Assembly (NCBI GenBank): GCA_964501065.1
Contig: CAZCRF010000001.1
Location: 124,001-188,000 of the forward strand
DNA: 64,000 nucleotides
Source of the DNA: Hallerella sp964501065
Lineage (GTDB): Bacteria > Fibrobacterota > Fibrobacteria > Fibrobacterales > Fibrobacteraceae
Direction of reading: 5' to 3'
In this document: positions 8,483 to 16,824 of the stretch, piece after piece
How positions within the stretch are numbered: position 1 is the stretch's first letter
Layout: each line of letters opens with the position of its first letter
The notes under the pieces: generated by a model
What the model saw: only the letters and a program-made list of their open reading frames with translations
Databases searched by the model: none
What the model was told of the DNA's origin: nothing
Program-made: the position numbers and the translations under genes

Positions 8483-8513
8483 TATAGAACAATGTTCTAT
8501 AAAATGTTCTATA
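8483..8513. promoter_or_regulatory. Palindromic operator candidate between lyase and regulator
   Basis: TATAGAACA-A-TGTTCTATA is a perfect 19-bp palindrome (8483-8501). A further half-site TGTTCTATA follows at 8505-8513 and another at 8571-8579, overlapping the regulator's -10 element. The palindrome lies 29 bases upstream of the lyase ATG, where the lyase promoter is expected. The most likely ligand is the adjacent TIGR02147 protein. This is inference. Confidence 0.6.
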
Positions 8514-8552
8514 AAAATCGATTTTGTCTTGATTGCAGTTAAGTTGATGGAT

Positions 8553-8581
8553 TTGACTCGCCTTTTTCACTGTTCTATATT
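8553..8581 (+). promoter_or_regulatory. Promoter of the TIGR02147 regulator and lipoprotein unit
   Basis: TTGACT (8553-8558) and TATATT (8576-8581) are separated by 17 bases. The -10 element overlaps a TGTTCTATA half-site, which would allow autoregulation. The ATG follows at 8601. Confidence 0.6.
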
Positions 8582-8600
8582 TTTTACTATATTCTGGAGG

Positions 8601-9443
8601 ATGAGCGAATACGTAAACATCTTTGACTTCACCAAATTCCGCAAATTTCTGGAGGAATACCAGGAATGTCGGCAAAGGTCGGAACCGAAGTTCACCCGTA
8701 CGGAATTTTGCAACCGCTTGGGGCTTCCGAAGACCAGGAGTTACTTCAATGACGTTCTCCGCGGGAAGCCGGTGACCCCGGAAATGCAGGGACGGTTTGA
8801 AAAGGTCATCGGTCTAAAAGGCGCGGAGTCCAAGTACTTCGACGCGATGATTCGCTTTGACCAGGCCAAAGTCGGGGACGCCCGCGACAAGGCGTTCGAG
8901 GAAATGCTCGCGTTGAATCCGCATCCGCAAGTGATTGTCGATCCCGAAAGCTTCGCCCTTTTTTCCCACTGGTACAATGTCGTCCTGTTTCATTTGCTCG
9001 AAGTGGAAAAAGTCGGGGACGACCTTTCCGAATTGGCGAAGAAAATTTTCCCGCCCGTGCCGCAAAAGAAATTGGAGAGCGCACTCGCTCTCTTGCAAAA
9101 GATGCACTTGGTGCGCAAGAACGTGGATGGGGAATGGAAGCCGACAAGGGAAAGTTTTTCCACGGTGCAACAATGCAAGGACAAGATGGTCTTGCAATAC
9201 CAAAAGCAATGTCTGGAACTTTCCAAAGAAGTCTTGGAATCCGCAGAATCCCGCGATATGACCACGTTTTCTTTTAGCGTTTCCCAGAAAGGGCGACGCC
9301 GCATTGCACAGGAAGTGGAAAAGTTCAAGGAGCGCATTCGCCGCGTCATCTCTTCCGATGTGGATCCGGCGACGGAAGTGGAGCATATCAACTTGCACGT
9401 GTTCAGCCATTTGCAGCCAAAGGAATCTGGAGGGAAAAAATGA
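8601..9443 (+). CDS. TIGR02147-family regulator (DUF4423-like)
   Basis: 280 residues. The family is known almost only from Fibrobacter and a few other lineages and is thought to act in transcription, but no member is well characterised. Seen: the N-terminal family block FDFTKFRKFLEEYQE, a helix-turn-helix-like segment around residues 30-60 (FTRTEFCNRLGLPKTRSYFN), the conserved AESKYFDAMIRFDQAK, and an alpha-helical C-terminal half with a winged-helix-like segment (LALLQKMHLVRKNVDGEWK). No signal peptide or membrane segment is present, so it is cytoplasmic. The start at 8601 has GGAGG directly before it, an unusually short spacing. The stop overlaps the lipoprotein start as ATGA, so the two are translationally coupled. 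The same pair recurs at 18743-21140. Confidence 0.85.
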   Translation: MSEYVNIFDFTKFRKFLEEYQECRQRSEPKFTRTEFCNRLGLPKTRSYFNDVLRGKPVTPEMQGRFEKVIGLKGAESKYFDAMIRFDQAKVGDARDKAFEEMLALNPHPQVIVDPESFALFSHWYNVVLFHLLEVEKVGDDLSELAKKIFPPVPQKKLESALALLQKMHLVRKNVDGEWKPTRESFSTVQQCKDKMVLQYQKQCLELSKEVLESAESRDMTTFSFSVSQKGRRRIAQEVEKFKERIRRVISSDVDPATEVEHINLHVFSHLQPKESGGKK

Positions 9444-10690
9444 AATCTCTTGGGAGACTTTGTTCGGTATTCCTTTGCCTCGGACTTTTGCATTGCGGAA
9501 ATTCCGAGTCCAAAATCGCCGGGACGATGATTGAAACGAATACGGGGAACGGAGAATTCGCCCGTGTCTTCGTTTCCACATCGGCAATGAATTTGTCTGT
9601 GAACGACACGGTTCTCGTTTCGCAAATGGAAGCGGATACGGTCGGCGACACCGTTTACGTTTTTCGTCGGAAGTTTGAAAAAGTCGCGGACTCCCTTTCC
9701 GTCGCGGCGGGAATCTTGGAGCTGGACAGCGTCCCCGTGGGAAGATACGATTCCGTCGAAGTGCATTCGGCGACTGGGGTCGTTGCAGCGTTTCTCGTCG
9801 ACTGGGATGTTTCCGAGAACGACATCCTATTCGACTCGGCCTTGAAAATTTCTTCTTTTGGGATGGCCGAACTTCCCATCCCCGAAGAATTCAGGGACTT
9901 AGTCTCTTCAGGAGAGACCTTTGCGCAAATGCCGTTCCCGATTCGGCTGAAAAAGGACGTTCCGAATCCGTGCCTGTTCGATGCGGACAGGAATTTGATT
10001 CTGCTGGAGCGGACGGATTCCCTTCCCGATTCCTCTGTTTACTGGGGAGTCATGCCGCAAGTCCTGTTTGCGGAAGACGGCGCGTCCATTTTGTTCGAAG
10101 TCCTGGGAAATTGCCAAGAATCCAATGCAATCGAGATTCCCCTTGCGCGGCGCACCGAGCATTTTTCGCCGACGTTGACGCTGGACTCGTTGCTGACGAA
10201 TTATCTGATTTCCCCGTTCGAACCTTTTGTGGAAAATTCGCACATCGGCGTCGCCTTTTGGATTTTGGCGGATTCCGCTCTCCAGACGGTTTCTTATGGG
10301 AGAATCTTGGGAGCCAAGGCGGACAGCGCGGGATTCGTCATCCAGCAGCGGGCGGACAGGGGGAGCGTCAATCTCCGGTTGGATTCTCGCGGCGGTGACT
10401 ACAACGCACTCTACGGGACGGCGCGCGTCTTGGACGGTTCCTGGCATCATTATGCTTTTACTTTGTATGCGGACAGCGTGACCGTTTTTGCAGACGGAGT
10501 CGTAGTTGACAGGGGCGCGTTTGATTCCGGGGAAGGCTTTGAAAACGTTGCCAATCCGCTGTGCGGCGGCGAAGACCATTTCAACGGGAATCTCGATGAG
10601 ATTTTCTTTTTGGACGGTTCGGAGAGCGAGGGCTGGATGCGTCTCTTTTACGCCTTGCAAAAAGGATTTCCCGAAGTGGGGAATCCTTGA
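9440..10690 (+). CDS. Outer-surface lipoprotein with LamG-like domain
   Basis: 416 residues. It has a lipoprotein signal peptide with lipobox LLHC at residues ~16-19, so it is probably anchored in the envelope. Residues ~20-150 form beta-rich domains of the peptidase-regulatory-like type (PVGRYDSVEVHSATGVVAAF). The C-terminal ~170 residues look like a LamG/concanavalin-A-like domain: HIGVAFWILADSA, SWHHYAFTLYADSVTVFADG and HFNGNLDEIFFLDGS match the usual W-H-x-A and G-x-x-D-E pattern. Such domains often bind carbohydrates. It is coupled to the TIGR02147 gene by ATGA with GGAGGG upstream. No enzyme motif is seen. A related protein is at 18743-20284. Confidence 0.82.
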   Translation: MKSLGRLCSVFLCLGLLHCGNSESKIAGTMIETNTGNGEFARVFVSTSAMNLSVNDTVLVSQMEADTVGDTVYVFRRKFEKVADSLSVAAGILELDSVPVGRYDSVEVHSATGVVAAFLVDWDVSENDILFDSALKISSFGMAELPIPEEFRDLVSSGETFAQMPFPIRLKKDVPNPCLFDADRNLILLERTDSLPDSSVYWGVMPQVLFAEDGASILFEVLGNCQESNAIEIPLARRTEHFSPTLTLDSLLTNYLISPFEPFVENSHIGVAFWILADSALQTVSYGRILGAKADSAGFVIQQRADRGSVNLRLDSRGGDYNALYGTARVLDGSWHHYAFTLYADSVTVFADGVVVDRGAFDSGEGFENVANPLCGGEDHFNGNLDEIFFLDGSESEGWMRLFYALQKGFPEVGNP

Positions 10691-10770
10691 GGGGGAATGT
10701 TCGGCATGGGAAAGAAATTCGTACATAGTTTTAAGCATCTTGTATTTTCTGGATGCACCTCCGTTGGAGC

Positions 10771-10853
10771 GTGCGTTCGGGTGAGGAACGCATGTGATTG
10801 ACAGTCCTTTTATAACGACTTTTCGTTTTTTTAGCGCAAAAACGCTTTTTGCG
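10771..10853. other. Two hairpins in the convergent intergenic region
   Basis: Between the convergent lipoprotein (ends 10690) and acyltransferase (ends 10867) are TGCGTTC/GAACGCA with a 7-base loop (10772-10792) and CGCAAAAA/TTTTTGCG with a 3-base loop (10835-10853). Neither is followed by a clear U-run, so a role as terminators is only likely. Nothing else is recognised between 10691 and 10866. Confidence 0.4.
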
Positions 10854-10866
10854 ATAAAGTGAAGTT

Positions 10867-11664
10867 TCAGAACGTTTGTCCTTGGCGTTCGGCTTCCAAC
10901 ACTTTCCGCATTTCTTCCGTCAAGAGGTTCACGGCGGCGGGCTGCGGATGCCCCCGGAATTTCTGCACGGGAATCGGCTCCAAGATGTCCAGGTCGTAAT
11001 GGTAGCGTTCCGTCGGGTGGAAGCTGAAGAAGCGGTCTCCCTTCCGCAAACCGATTTTTTCGTTGCCGCCGATGTGGACGGGTTGCACGTCCCGGCCGGA
11101 ATGCAGGGCGAACCTGGCTGCGCCTTTTTTCAGAAGCAACGGCTCGCCCTGACGTGTCCGCGTGCCTTCCGGGAAGATTATCAGGGATTCCCCGGCGTCA
11201 AGTCCGCGTTTTGCCCGTTCGAGTTGCCGTTCGAAGGAAATTGCGTTCGAAATGAAGAGTGCGTTTACGATGTTTTGGACGAACGGCGTTTTGGAAAGCG
11301 AACCTTTGACGATGCAGTTCGCGTTCGGGATGAGCGAAAAGAGGATCACGACGTCCAAGAAGGACGGGTGATTGGCGACGACGATTTTCGACGACAAGTT
11401 TTTAAGACGTTCCCGATGCCGGATGTGGACTTTCACCAGCCCGAGCGTCGTCATTTCCAAGACCAGGAATCGGAAATAAATGCGGTTGAGAGTTCTGCAG
11501 ATTCGAAAGAATCGTTTTTGATTGAATCCGGCGGCGACGAAGAGTATCGGGAACAGCAGGGAAAATAGCGTGCTGAAAATGCCGAAAGAGGCGTACGTGA
11601 AGACTTTCGCTGCCAAATGCCAGACATAGACCGCTCGGTAGACGATTTTCAAGAATGGATTCAT
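10867..11664 (-). CDS. 1-acyl-glycerol-3-phosphate acyltransferase-like protein (PlsC family)
   Basis: 265 residues. The family transfers acyl chains from acyl-ACP or acyl-CoA to lysophospholipids or other acceptors at the inner membrane. Seen: the catalytic NHPSFLD (NHxxxxD), FPEGTRTRQGEPLLLKKGAA (motif III) and an N-terminal hydrophobic segment around residues 20-50. The ATG at 11664 overlaps the stop of the ketosynthase-like gene as ATGA, so the longer upstream reading is not the start. It is the last gene of a tightly coupled set with a methyltransferase and a ketosynthase-like protein, so it may work in a specialised lipid or polyene pathway rather than in housekeeping phospholipid synthesis. 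Confidence 0.88.
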   Translation of the reverse strand: MNPFLKIVYRAVYVWHLAAKVFTYASFGIFSTLFSLLFPILFVAAGFNQKRFFRICRTLNRIYFRFLVLEMTTLGLVKVHIRHRERLKNLSSKIVVANHPSFLDVVILFSLIPNANCIVKGSLSKTPFVQNIVNALFISNAISFERQLERAKRGLDAGESLIIFPEGTRTRQGEPLLLKKGAARFALHSGRDVQPVHIGGNEKIGLRKGDRFFSFHPTERYHYDLDILEPIPVQKFRGHPQPAAVNLLTEEMRKVLEAERQGQTF

Positions 11665-12266
11665 TGCGGAAGTCGAGTGCGCAAAAAAATCAGAGCCTGT
11701 TCGGCGGCGGTTGCCGTTTCGGGGAGCGGGGAAAGATCCAGTTCGCAAAGTGCGCCGTCCGCATTCGAAGAAATCCTGAGCGCCAACGCGCAGACGGGAT
11801 TCGGGTAAACGGCGATGGAGGAATATTCCTCGGGGATGCGCTCGTCGGCAAAGACGAAGATGCGTTCGGAAGCTCTGCCGGAAACAATCGGCATGAGGGA
11901 TTCCCGGAGACCGTATTCAAAGGAGCGTTTCCCGGAGAAGACCGCCCGGTAGCCCGTCATGTTCCGTTCCACGATGGACGTTGCGGAGGCGGGAGTGTTG
12001 AATACGGACAAGCTGAAGTTCGCCGGGGAGACTTCGCCGGAAGATAAAATCCCGTCGGAGATTTTATACTGTCTGGTTGTTTCCCCGAATTCCGACGCGA
12101 ATGTGATGGGGACGGGCGGAAGTCCGTCGGAAACGGCGTGTACTGTCTTGATGACCATTTTCGTCAACGCGCTCAAGCGCCTGCGGAAAAGCATCGGGAC
12201 GAATTCAAGCTTCGGGGAATTTTCGCCGTCCGTCCATGCGAAAAATTTTTGAACGTAGATTTTCAT
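11661..12266 (-). CDS. Ketosynthase-like protein without catalytic Cys (chain-length-factor type)
   Basis: 201 residues. It resembles the short beta-ketoacyl-synthase-like family (Ketoacyl-synt_2) found in aryl polyene and flexirubin clusters. Seen: IKTVHAVSDGLPPVPITFASEFGE cut in two as a KS-like strand and loop (VPITFASEFGE), then SPANFSLSVFNTPASATSI, which matches the S-V-H-N-A-P region of that family, and IPEEYSSIAV near the end. No Cys is found at a catalytic position, so it is probably a partner subunit rather than an active condensing enzyme. It is joined by ATGA overlaps to the methyltransferase before it and to the acyltransferase after it. Confidence 0.7.
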   Translation of the reverse strand: MKIYVQKFFAWTDGENSPKLEFVPMLFRRRLSALTKMVIKTVHAVSDGLPPVPITFASEFGETTRQYKISDGILSSGEVSPANFSLSVFNTPASATSIVERNMTGYRAVFSGKRSFEYGLRESLMPIVSGRASERIFVFADERIPEEYSSIAVYPNPVCALALRISSNADGALCELDLSPLPETATAAEQALIFLRTRLPQ

Positions 12267-13354
12267 ATCTTGCCGAAGCGGAGGAGCGAATAACTGTTCA
12301 CGCCCAAGTTGTGGTGCGCTTCGCGAAGCTCGAAACCGCCCGCTTCCACGGCGTTCTTGAGTTCCTCGAAACGGTACATCTTGCTGTTCCCGTTGGCGAC
12401 GCACGTAAAGTAGAGAGACGTCGCCTGGAGGGAATAGGCTGCCGCTTCGAAACGTTGCTTGTCCCACAGGGGTTCGAGAACATAGACGTCGCATTTCTCG
12501 TCGATTGCCGCATGGACTTTTTCCAAAATTTCCGTCACCTGCGGAAGGGAGAAGCAGTCCAGGAATTGGCTCATCCAAACTGCGTCCGCTCCGGTCGGGA
12601 GTCTTGACGAATCGTCGAGGATGTCGCAAGGGACTGTGGAAATCCGGGATTCGAGCCCGGCCGCCTTGGCGTTCTTTTCGGCGACGGCAGTTTGCCCCGG
12701 CAAGTCCACGATGGAACAGGATACTTTTGGATTGTATCGGCAGCAGGCGATGGCCCACTTCGCCGTGTTGCCGCCGATGTCGAAGAGGGTTTTCACCGGG
12801 CGGGAGAAGACTATCGGCAAAGTTTCCGGGAACGCCAGGTCCGAATAAAAATGGTCGAACCCGAACCAGCTCCTTTGAAATTGCCCGTTGCACTTCGACA
12901 GGCCTTCGTAAACGGTTTTCCAGGGGCCGAAACGCTTGAGCCCTTCCGGTTTTCCAGTCCGGATGGATTCTTTCAAATCGTCCGCGGCCGCGTAGCAGAC
13001 GTCTTCCGAAAAGTCCATGTTGACGCGCGTCATGTCGTCCGACAGGAGGAAAAATCCGATTTTTCCCAGGGTGTAGCGGAATTCATTTGCCGGAGAATCT
13101 TCCTTGACTTTGAAGATTCCCATGCCGAGGCCCATTTCCAACAGGACGTTCGCTCCGTATTCGGAAATTCCCGCTGTTTCAGAAACGGCCTTTGCGGAGA
13201 TTCCCGTCCGGCGGGACTTGCCGACGATTTCCAAAATGCCCAGATCCCGCATGGAGCGGGCGGCTTGGAACGTGAGCGGCGCAAAGGCAATCTTCTGCGC
13301 TTCGAATTTCGCCGTTACGGCGTCTAAATCGTCTCGGGTGTAAAATTCGAACAT
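12263..13354 (-). CDS. SAM-dependent O-methyltransferase (PF00891-like)
   Basis: 363 residues. An N-terminal winged-helix dimerisation domain is visible (SMRDLGILEIVGKSRRTGIS, then AVSETAGISEYGANVLLEMG). The SAM-binding motif LFDIGGNTAKWAIACC lies near residue 190, followed by VSCSIVDLPGQTAVAEKNA and DAVWMSQFLDCFS, the layout of plant-type O-methyltransferases. Similar enzymes occur in aryl polyene and flexirubin pigment clusters. It starts 4 bases after the lysC stop and overlaps the ketosynthase-like gene as ATGA. The substrate is unknown. Confidence 0.82.
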   Translation of the reverse strand: MFEFYTRDDLDAVTAKFEAQKIAFAPLTFQAARSMRDLGILEIVGKSRRTGISAKAVSETAGISEYGANVLLEMGLGMGIFKVKEDSPANEFRYTLGKIGFFLLSDDMTRVNMDFSEDVCYAAADDLKESIRTGKPEGLKRFGPWKTVYEGLSKCNGQFQRSWFGFDHFYSDLAFPETLPIVFSRPVKTLFDIGGNTAKWAIACCRYNPKVSCSIVDLPGQTAVAEKNAKAAGLESRISTVPCDILDDSSRLPTGADAVWMSQFLDCFSLPQVTEILEKVHAAIDEKCDVYVLEPLWDKQRFEAAAYSLQATSLYFTCVANGNSKMYRFEELKNAVEAGGFELREAHHNLGVNSYSLLRFGKI

Positions 13355-13358
13355 CTTG

Positions 13359-14681
13359 TTATTTTACGAAAGCTTCGTAAATGGCGCGGATGGCGTTCTC
13401 CATGTTGGCTTCGTCAACTCCCACGAGAATGTTTATCTGCGAAGACCCTTGGTCGATGATGCGGATGTTGATGTCCCGTTCCGCGAGCGCACCGAAAAGC
13501 TTTGCCGCGATGCCGACTTTGTTCGTCATGCCGTGGCCGACTGTCGCGACCAGGCTGATGCCCGGGAAGACCTTGACCCTGTCCGGGTGCATTTGGAGCA
13601 AGATGTCTTCGAGGACGGCGTTTTGGACGGCTTCCAAGGATTTGGAATCGACGACGATGGACATGGAATCGATGCCGCTCGGGCTGAGTTCGTAAGAAAG
13701 TCCTTCGCCTTCGAGGATGGCCAGGATGCGGCGTCCGAAGCCCACTTCCTTGTTCATCATGCTCTTTTCAATGTAAATCATCGAAAAACCCTTTCTCCCG
13801 GCGATTCCCGTAATCGGGTAATCCGTCTTGTCCGGAGTGGGACCGATGACCGTTCCCGCGTCTTCGGGGCGGTTCGTGTTGCGGATGTTGATGGGGATGT
13901 TCTTGGCGCGGCAAGGGGCGATGGATTCGTCGTGGAGAACGCTTGCGCCAGAGTAGGAAAGTTCCCGGATTTCGCGGTAGCTCACGTAGCTGATGGGCTT
14001 TGGGTTTTCGACGATGCGGGGGTCCGTCATGAGCATCCCGGAAACGTCCGTCCAGTTTTCGTAGACGCTTGCGTTGATGCCGTTCGCGAGCACTGCGCCC
14101 GAAATGTCCGAACCGCCGCGCGAGAATGTCTTCACCTGCTTGTGCGGACCTTCTCCGTAAAAGCCCGGGACGACGAACAGGGCGTTTTCATCGGAAAGTT
14201 TTTGTGCAATCGTCTCGTAGCTTTGCGGCGTGATGCGGTAACGCTCGTCAAAGGCTATCAGCTCGTAGGCGTCGACAAAGGTCGCGCCTAGATATTCCGC
14301 CATGAGGCGTGCACAAAGGAATTCCCCCCGCGACACCAAGAAGTCGATGGTCACGGATTCCACGTCTTCCTTCAGACGTGATTCCAAAGCTTGCAGGTCA
14401 TCGCCGATTTTCGTCGCAAGCCCCAAGTCCTTGGCGATGTCCAAGTATCTGTCGCAAATCATTTTCCACGGGGCGGAAAAGTCCAGGCCCTTCGACGCCA
14501 AATCATATGTGGTATACAGAAGATCCGTCAGCTTGGTCTCTTTCGGGTTGCGCTTTCCTGGCGCGGAGACGACGACCACTTTGCGGCGAGGGTCGCCTTC
14601 GACGATGGCCTTGACTTTTCGGAATTGGCCGGCCTCGGCAACGGAGCTGCCGCCGAATTTGCAAACGATGCGTTCTGCCAT
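13359..14681 (-). CDS. lysC: Aspartate kinase
   Basis: 440 residues. It phosphorylates aspartate to start the synthesis of Lys, Met, Thr and diaminopimelate. Seen: IVCKFGGSSVAEA at the N-terminus, FSRGGSDISGAVLANGI, YENWTDVSGMLMTDPRIV, and two ACT domains at the C-terminus (IVATVGHGM-type motif, GALAERDINIRIIDQGSSQ). ACT domains normally give feedback inhibition by Lys or Thr. The ATG at 14681 has AAAAAGGA seven bases upstream. Four genes follow or overlap closely, so lysC appears to be the head of the unit that includes the methyltransferase, which is an unexpected partnership. Confidence 0.95.
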   Translation of the reverse strand: MAERIVCKFGGSSVAEAGQFRKVKAIVEGDPRRKVVVVSAPGKRNPKETKLTDLLYTTYDLASKGLDFSAPWKMICDRYLDIAKDLGLATKIGDDLQALESRLKEDVESVTIDFLVSRGEFLCARLMAEYLGATFVDAYELIAFDERYRITPQSYETIAQKLSDENALFVVPGFYGEGPHKQVKTFSRGGSDISGAVLANGINASVYENWTDVSGMLMTDPRIVENPKPISYVSYREIRELSYSGASVLHDESIAPCRAKNIPINIRNTNRPEDAGTVIGPTPDKTDYPITGIAGRKGFSMIYIEKSMMNKEVGFGRRILAILEGEGLSYELSPSGIDSMSIVVDSKSLEAVQNAVLEDILLQMHPDRVKVFPGISLVATVGHGMTNKVGIAAKLFGALAERDINIRIIDQGSSQINILVGVDEANMENAIRAIYEAFVK

Positions 14682-14963
14682 GGGAAAATCCTTTTTGAAA
14701 TTTTTCCAAAAATAACAATCTATGGGGGAATGCCGTCGAATCGCTTCGGCGGATGATGTTCGGAAATCGAAAAAGTGGGGACTTGTCGGAAAATCTTTGG
14801 ACAATCTTGTGGATTGTTATAAGACTTGTCAAGGTCTTCGCCGTGTGTGGCGAATTCGGTGATGGGCGGTGAATTTTTGAAAAAATGGCGGTAAGGAGGG
14901 AACGTTTTGCGTTGAAAAGCGTTTATAGGGGTGAATATTCTTTTTTGAATTTTTGGAGTATGT

Positions 14964-15866
14964 ATGCAAAATGCCGATGCGTTGTTGAAGATTGCCGCTG
15001 CGTCTTCCGTGCCCGTCCTTTTTTACGGGGAATCGGGAACGGGCAAGGAAGTGATGGCGAGAAGGCTGCACCGGATGGGGAACCGTTCGGACGGCCCGTT
15101 TGTCGCCGTGAACTGCGGCGCCATCAGTCCGGGTCTTGTCGAAAGCCTGTTTGAAGGCTCTTGCAGGGGCGCTTACACCGGGGCGGTCTCCAACCAGCTG
15201 GGATTTGTCCGTGCGGCGAATCGGGGGATTCTCTTTTTGGATGAAATCGGGGAACTTCCCCTTGAAAGCCAGACGCGGCTTTTGCGCATTTTGTAAGAAC
15301 GATCCGTGACTCCCGTCGGGTCGCAGCAGAGCATTCCCGTCGATTTCCGCTTGGTTTGCGCCACGCACCGGGATTTGCAGGCCGCCGTAAGGGTTGGGCG
15401 TTTTCGGGAAGACCTCTTTTTCCGATTGAACGTTTTCCCCATCGGGCTCAAGCCTTTGCGCGAAAGGCGGGACGATTTGAAGAGGATTGCCGGGGAAATT
15501 TGGGGAGAGCTTTCGGCGGAGCCGCTACGGGGCGAAGAGGTGAAAAGCCTTTGCGAATTCCCTTGGCCGGGGAACGTGCGCCAATTGAAGAACGTCTTGG
15601 AGAGGTTTTCCCTGTTGCGGAATTTGGGACAGTCGTTGAAAGAGGTCTTGGCCGGGGAACCTTGGGACTTGCATTCCCGGCGGGAATATGCGGTGATGGA
15701 ATCCCGTCGCGCTTACCGATATGGGAATACGCCTTCGTGGAAATGCATCCAGGAGGCGCTAGCGGAATGTCGGAACAACAAAACTCGGGCTGCGAAACTG
15801 TTGGGAATCAGCCGAGGCTCTCTCTGCTACCAGGTCAGAAAATTCTCGAATGAATCCGCTTCGTGA
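14964..15866 (+). pseudogene. Sigma-54 activator (AAA+ and Fis-type HTH) interrupted by an in-frame TAA
   Basis: The frame reads as a bacterial enhancer-binding protein of about 300 residues with one internal stop, TAA at 15294-15296. Before the stop: Walker A GESGTGKEVMARRLH, the sigma-54 contact loop GAYTGA (variant of GAFTGA), and Walker B GILFLDEIGELP. After it, in the same frame: ERSVTPVGSQQSIPVDFRL, FREDLFFRLNVFPI, FPWPGNVRQLKN, and a C-terminal HTH (NNKTRAAKLLGISRGSLCY). The stop falls where homologues have Gln (LLRILQER), so a single CAA-to-TAA change explains it. The protein starts at the AAA+ domain and has no sensor or receiver domain. TTGGAG precedes the ATG. It may be a pseudogene, a sequence error or a read-through gene. 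Confidence 0.82.
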
Positions 15867-15870
15867 ACGA

Positions 15871-16722
15871 CTACAGCACTTCCAAAAGAATCAACTTCTT
15901 CGTCACGCAAATTTTCTTGACGTCCAAAAAATGTTTCAGCGCATCGGCAAGCGACAGGTAGACGTCTTGTGCGTCTGCATATTCTTCCGCGTCGGCGAAC
16001 GCCAAAACGTCCATCGTCCGCTCCGAGGCGGAATTCGTTTGGACTTTTTTGAAGAAGGATTTCATCGTGCGGAAAATCTGCGCTGCAGAGTCTTCGAGGT
16101 TTTCGTCCGGAATGGAATCGGAAAGGCGTATGACGATTTTATAGGGGACGCCGTCGACCTTGTCCTTTTCCAAATAAGACCTGATTTTCTTTTCCAAATC
16201 CGGCAACGCTTTTTCTGTCGCTTTTTGAATCGCGGCAATCTTTCCCGAAGACGGGGCGTTTTGCACGCGTCCGATAGAACTTCCGAGTACACGGGCGCTA
16301 GAGGTCTCGTATGCGGTCAATTCCACGGAACTTTCCTCTGGCGAAAAAGCCCCGGCGAACTTGATGTAAAAGTCCGCGCCCAAAGAGAGGCTCGCCACGT
16401 AAGCCAAATCCTCTTCCGAAGAAAGATCCCGCTCGACTAGGACTAGCCTATCCAAATCCTTTTGGCCTTCCAGCGTCCTCACGTCGTACAGGCGTTCCGT
16501 CAGATATCCCTGGACTGTTTCCAGTGCGGCTCGCGCCAAAGGATTGCGCTGCAAAACGGTCAATTCCTCCGTACCTTTCCCGCTTTTCGCGGGCATCACC
16601 AAGATGGAAGGCGATTCCGCGATGCAGACGCCAAAACAAAATGTCAAGAGCCAAAGGGTCAGGCGGCGCGGAAAATTCCCCGTTCCCAAAGGGCTTCTGA
16701 GGGCTTCAGGATTCATTTTCAT
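15871..16722 (-). CDS. Secreted protein of unknown function
   Basis: 283 residues. It is exported: a basic start followed by LTLWLLTFCFGVCIAES, with cleavage probably after the Ala near residue 36. The mature part has a Rossmann-like pattern (ESPSILVMPAKSGKG, GADFYIKFAGAFSPEESSVE, TAYETSSARVLGSSIGRV), which recalls the Bacteroidetes/Fibrobacter periplasmic family with a CsgG-like or TolB-like strand order. This is not certain. It is convergent with the broken sigma-54 activator, leaving only 4 bases between the stops. No operon partner is seen. Confidence 0.7.
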   Translation of the reverse strand: MKMNPEALRSPLGTGNFPRRLTLWLLTFCFGVCIAESPSILVMPAKSGKGTEELTVLQRNPLARAALETVQGYLTERLYDVRTLEGQKDLDRLVLVERDLSSEEDLAYVASLSLGADFYIKFAGAFSPEESSVELTAYETSSARVLGSSIGRVQNAPSSGKIAAIQKATEKALPDLEKKIRSYLEKDKVDGVPYKIVIRLSDSIPDENLEDSAAQIFRTMKSFFKKVQTNSASERTMDVLAFADAEEYADAQDVYLSLADALKHFLDVKKICVTKKLILLEVL

Positions 16723-16824
16723 GAGAGCTTCTTTTTTTCGTTTTCCAAGATAGAAATTTACGCCAAAGTTTTAGTGAAAATTCGGGACGATTCCGATATA
16801 TCTGGATTTCAATTTTAGCTGTGC

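Noticed and set aside
12267..12893. Upstream extension of the ketosynthase-like gene
   Set aside because: The frame is open but overlaps the methyltransferase in another frame; the ATGA junction at 12263-12266 gives the real start.
13356..14291. Plus-strand open frame of 311 codons
   Set aside because: Antisense to lysC; shadow of GC-rich codon use.
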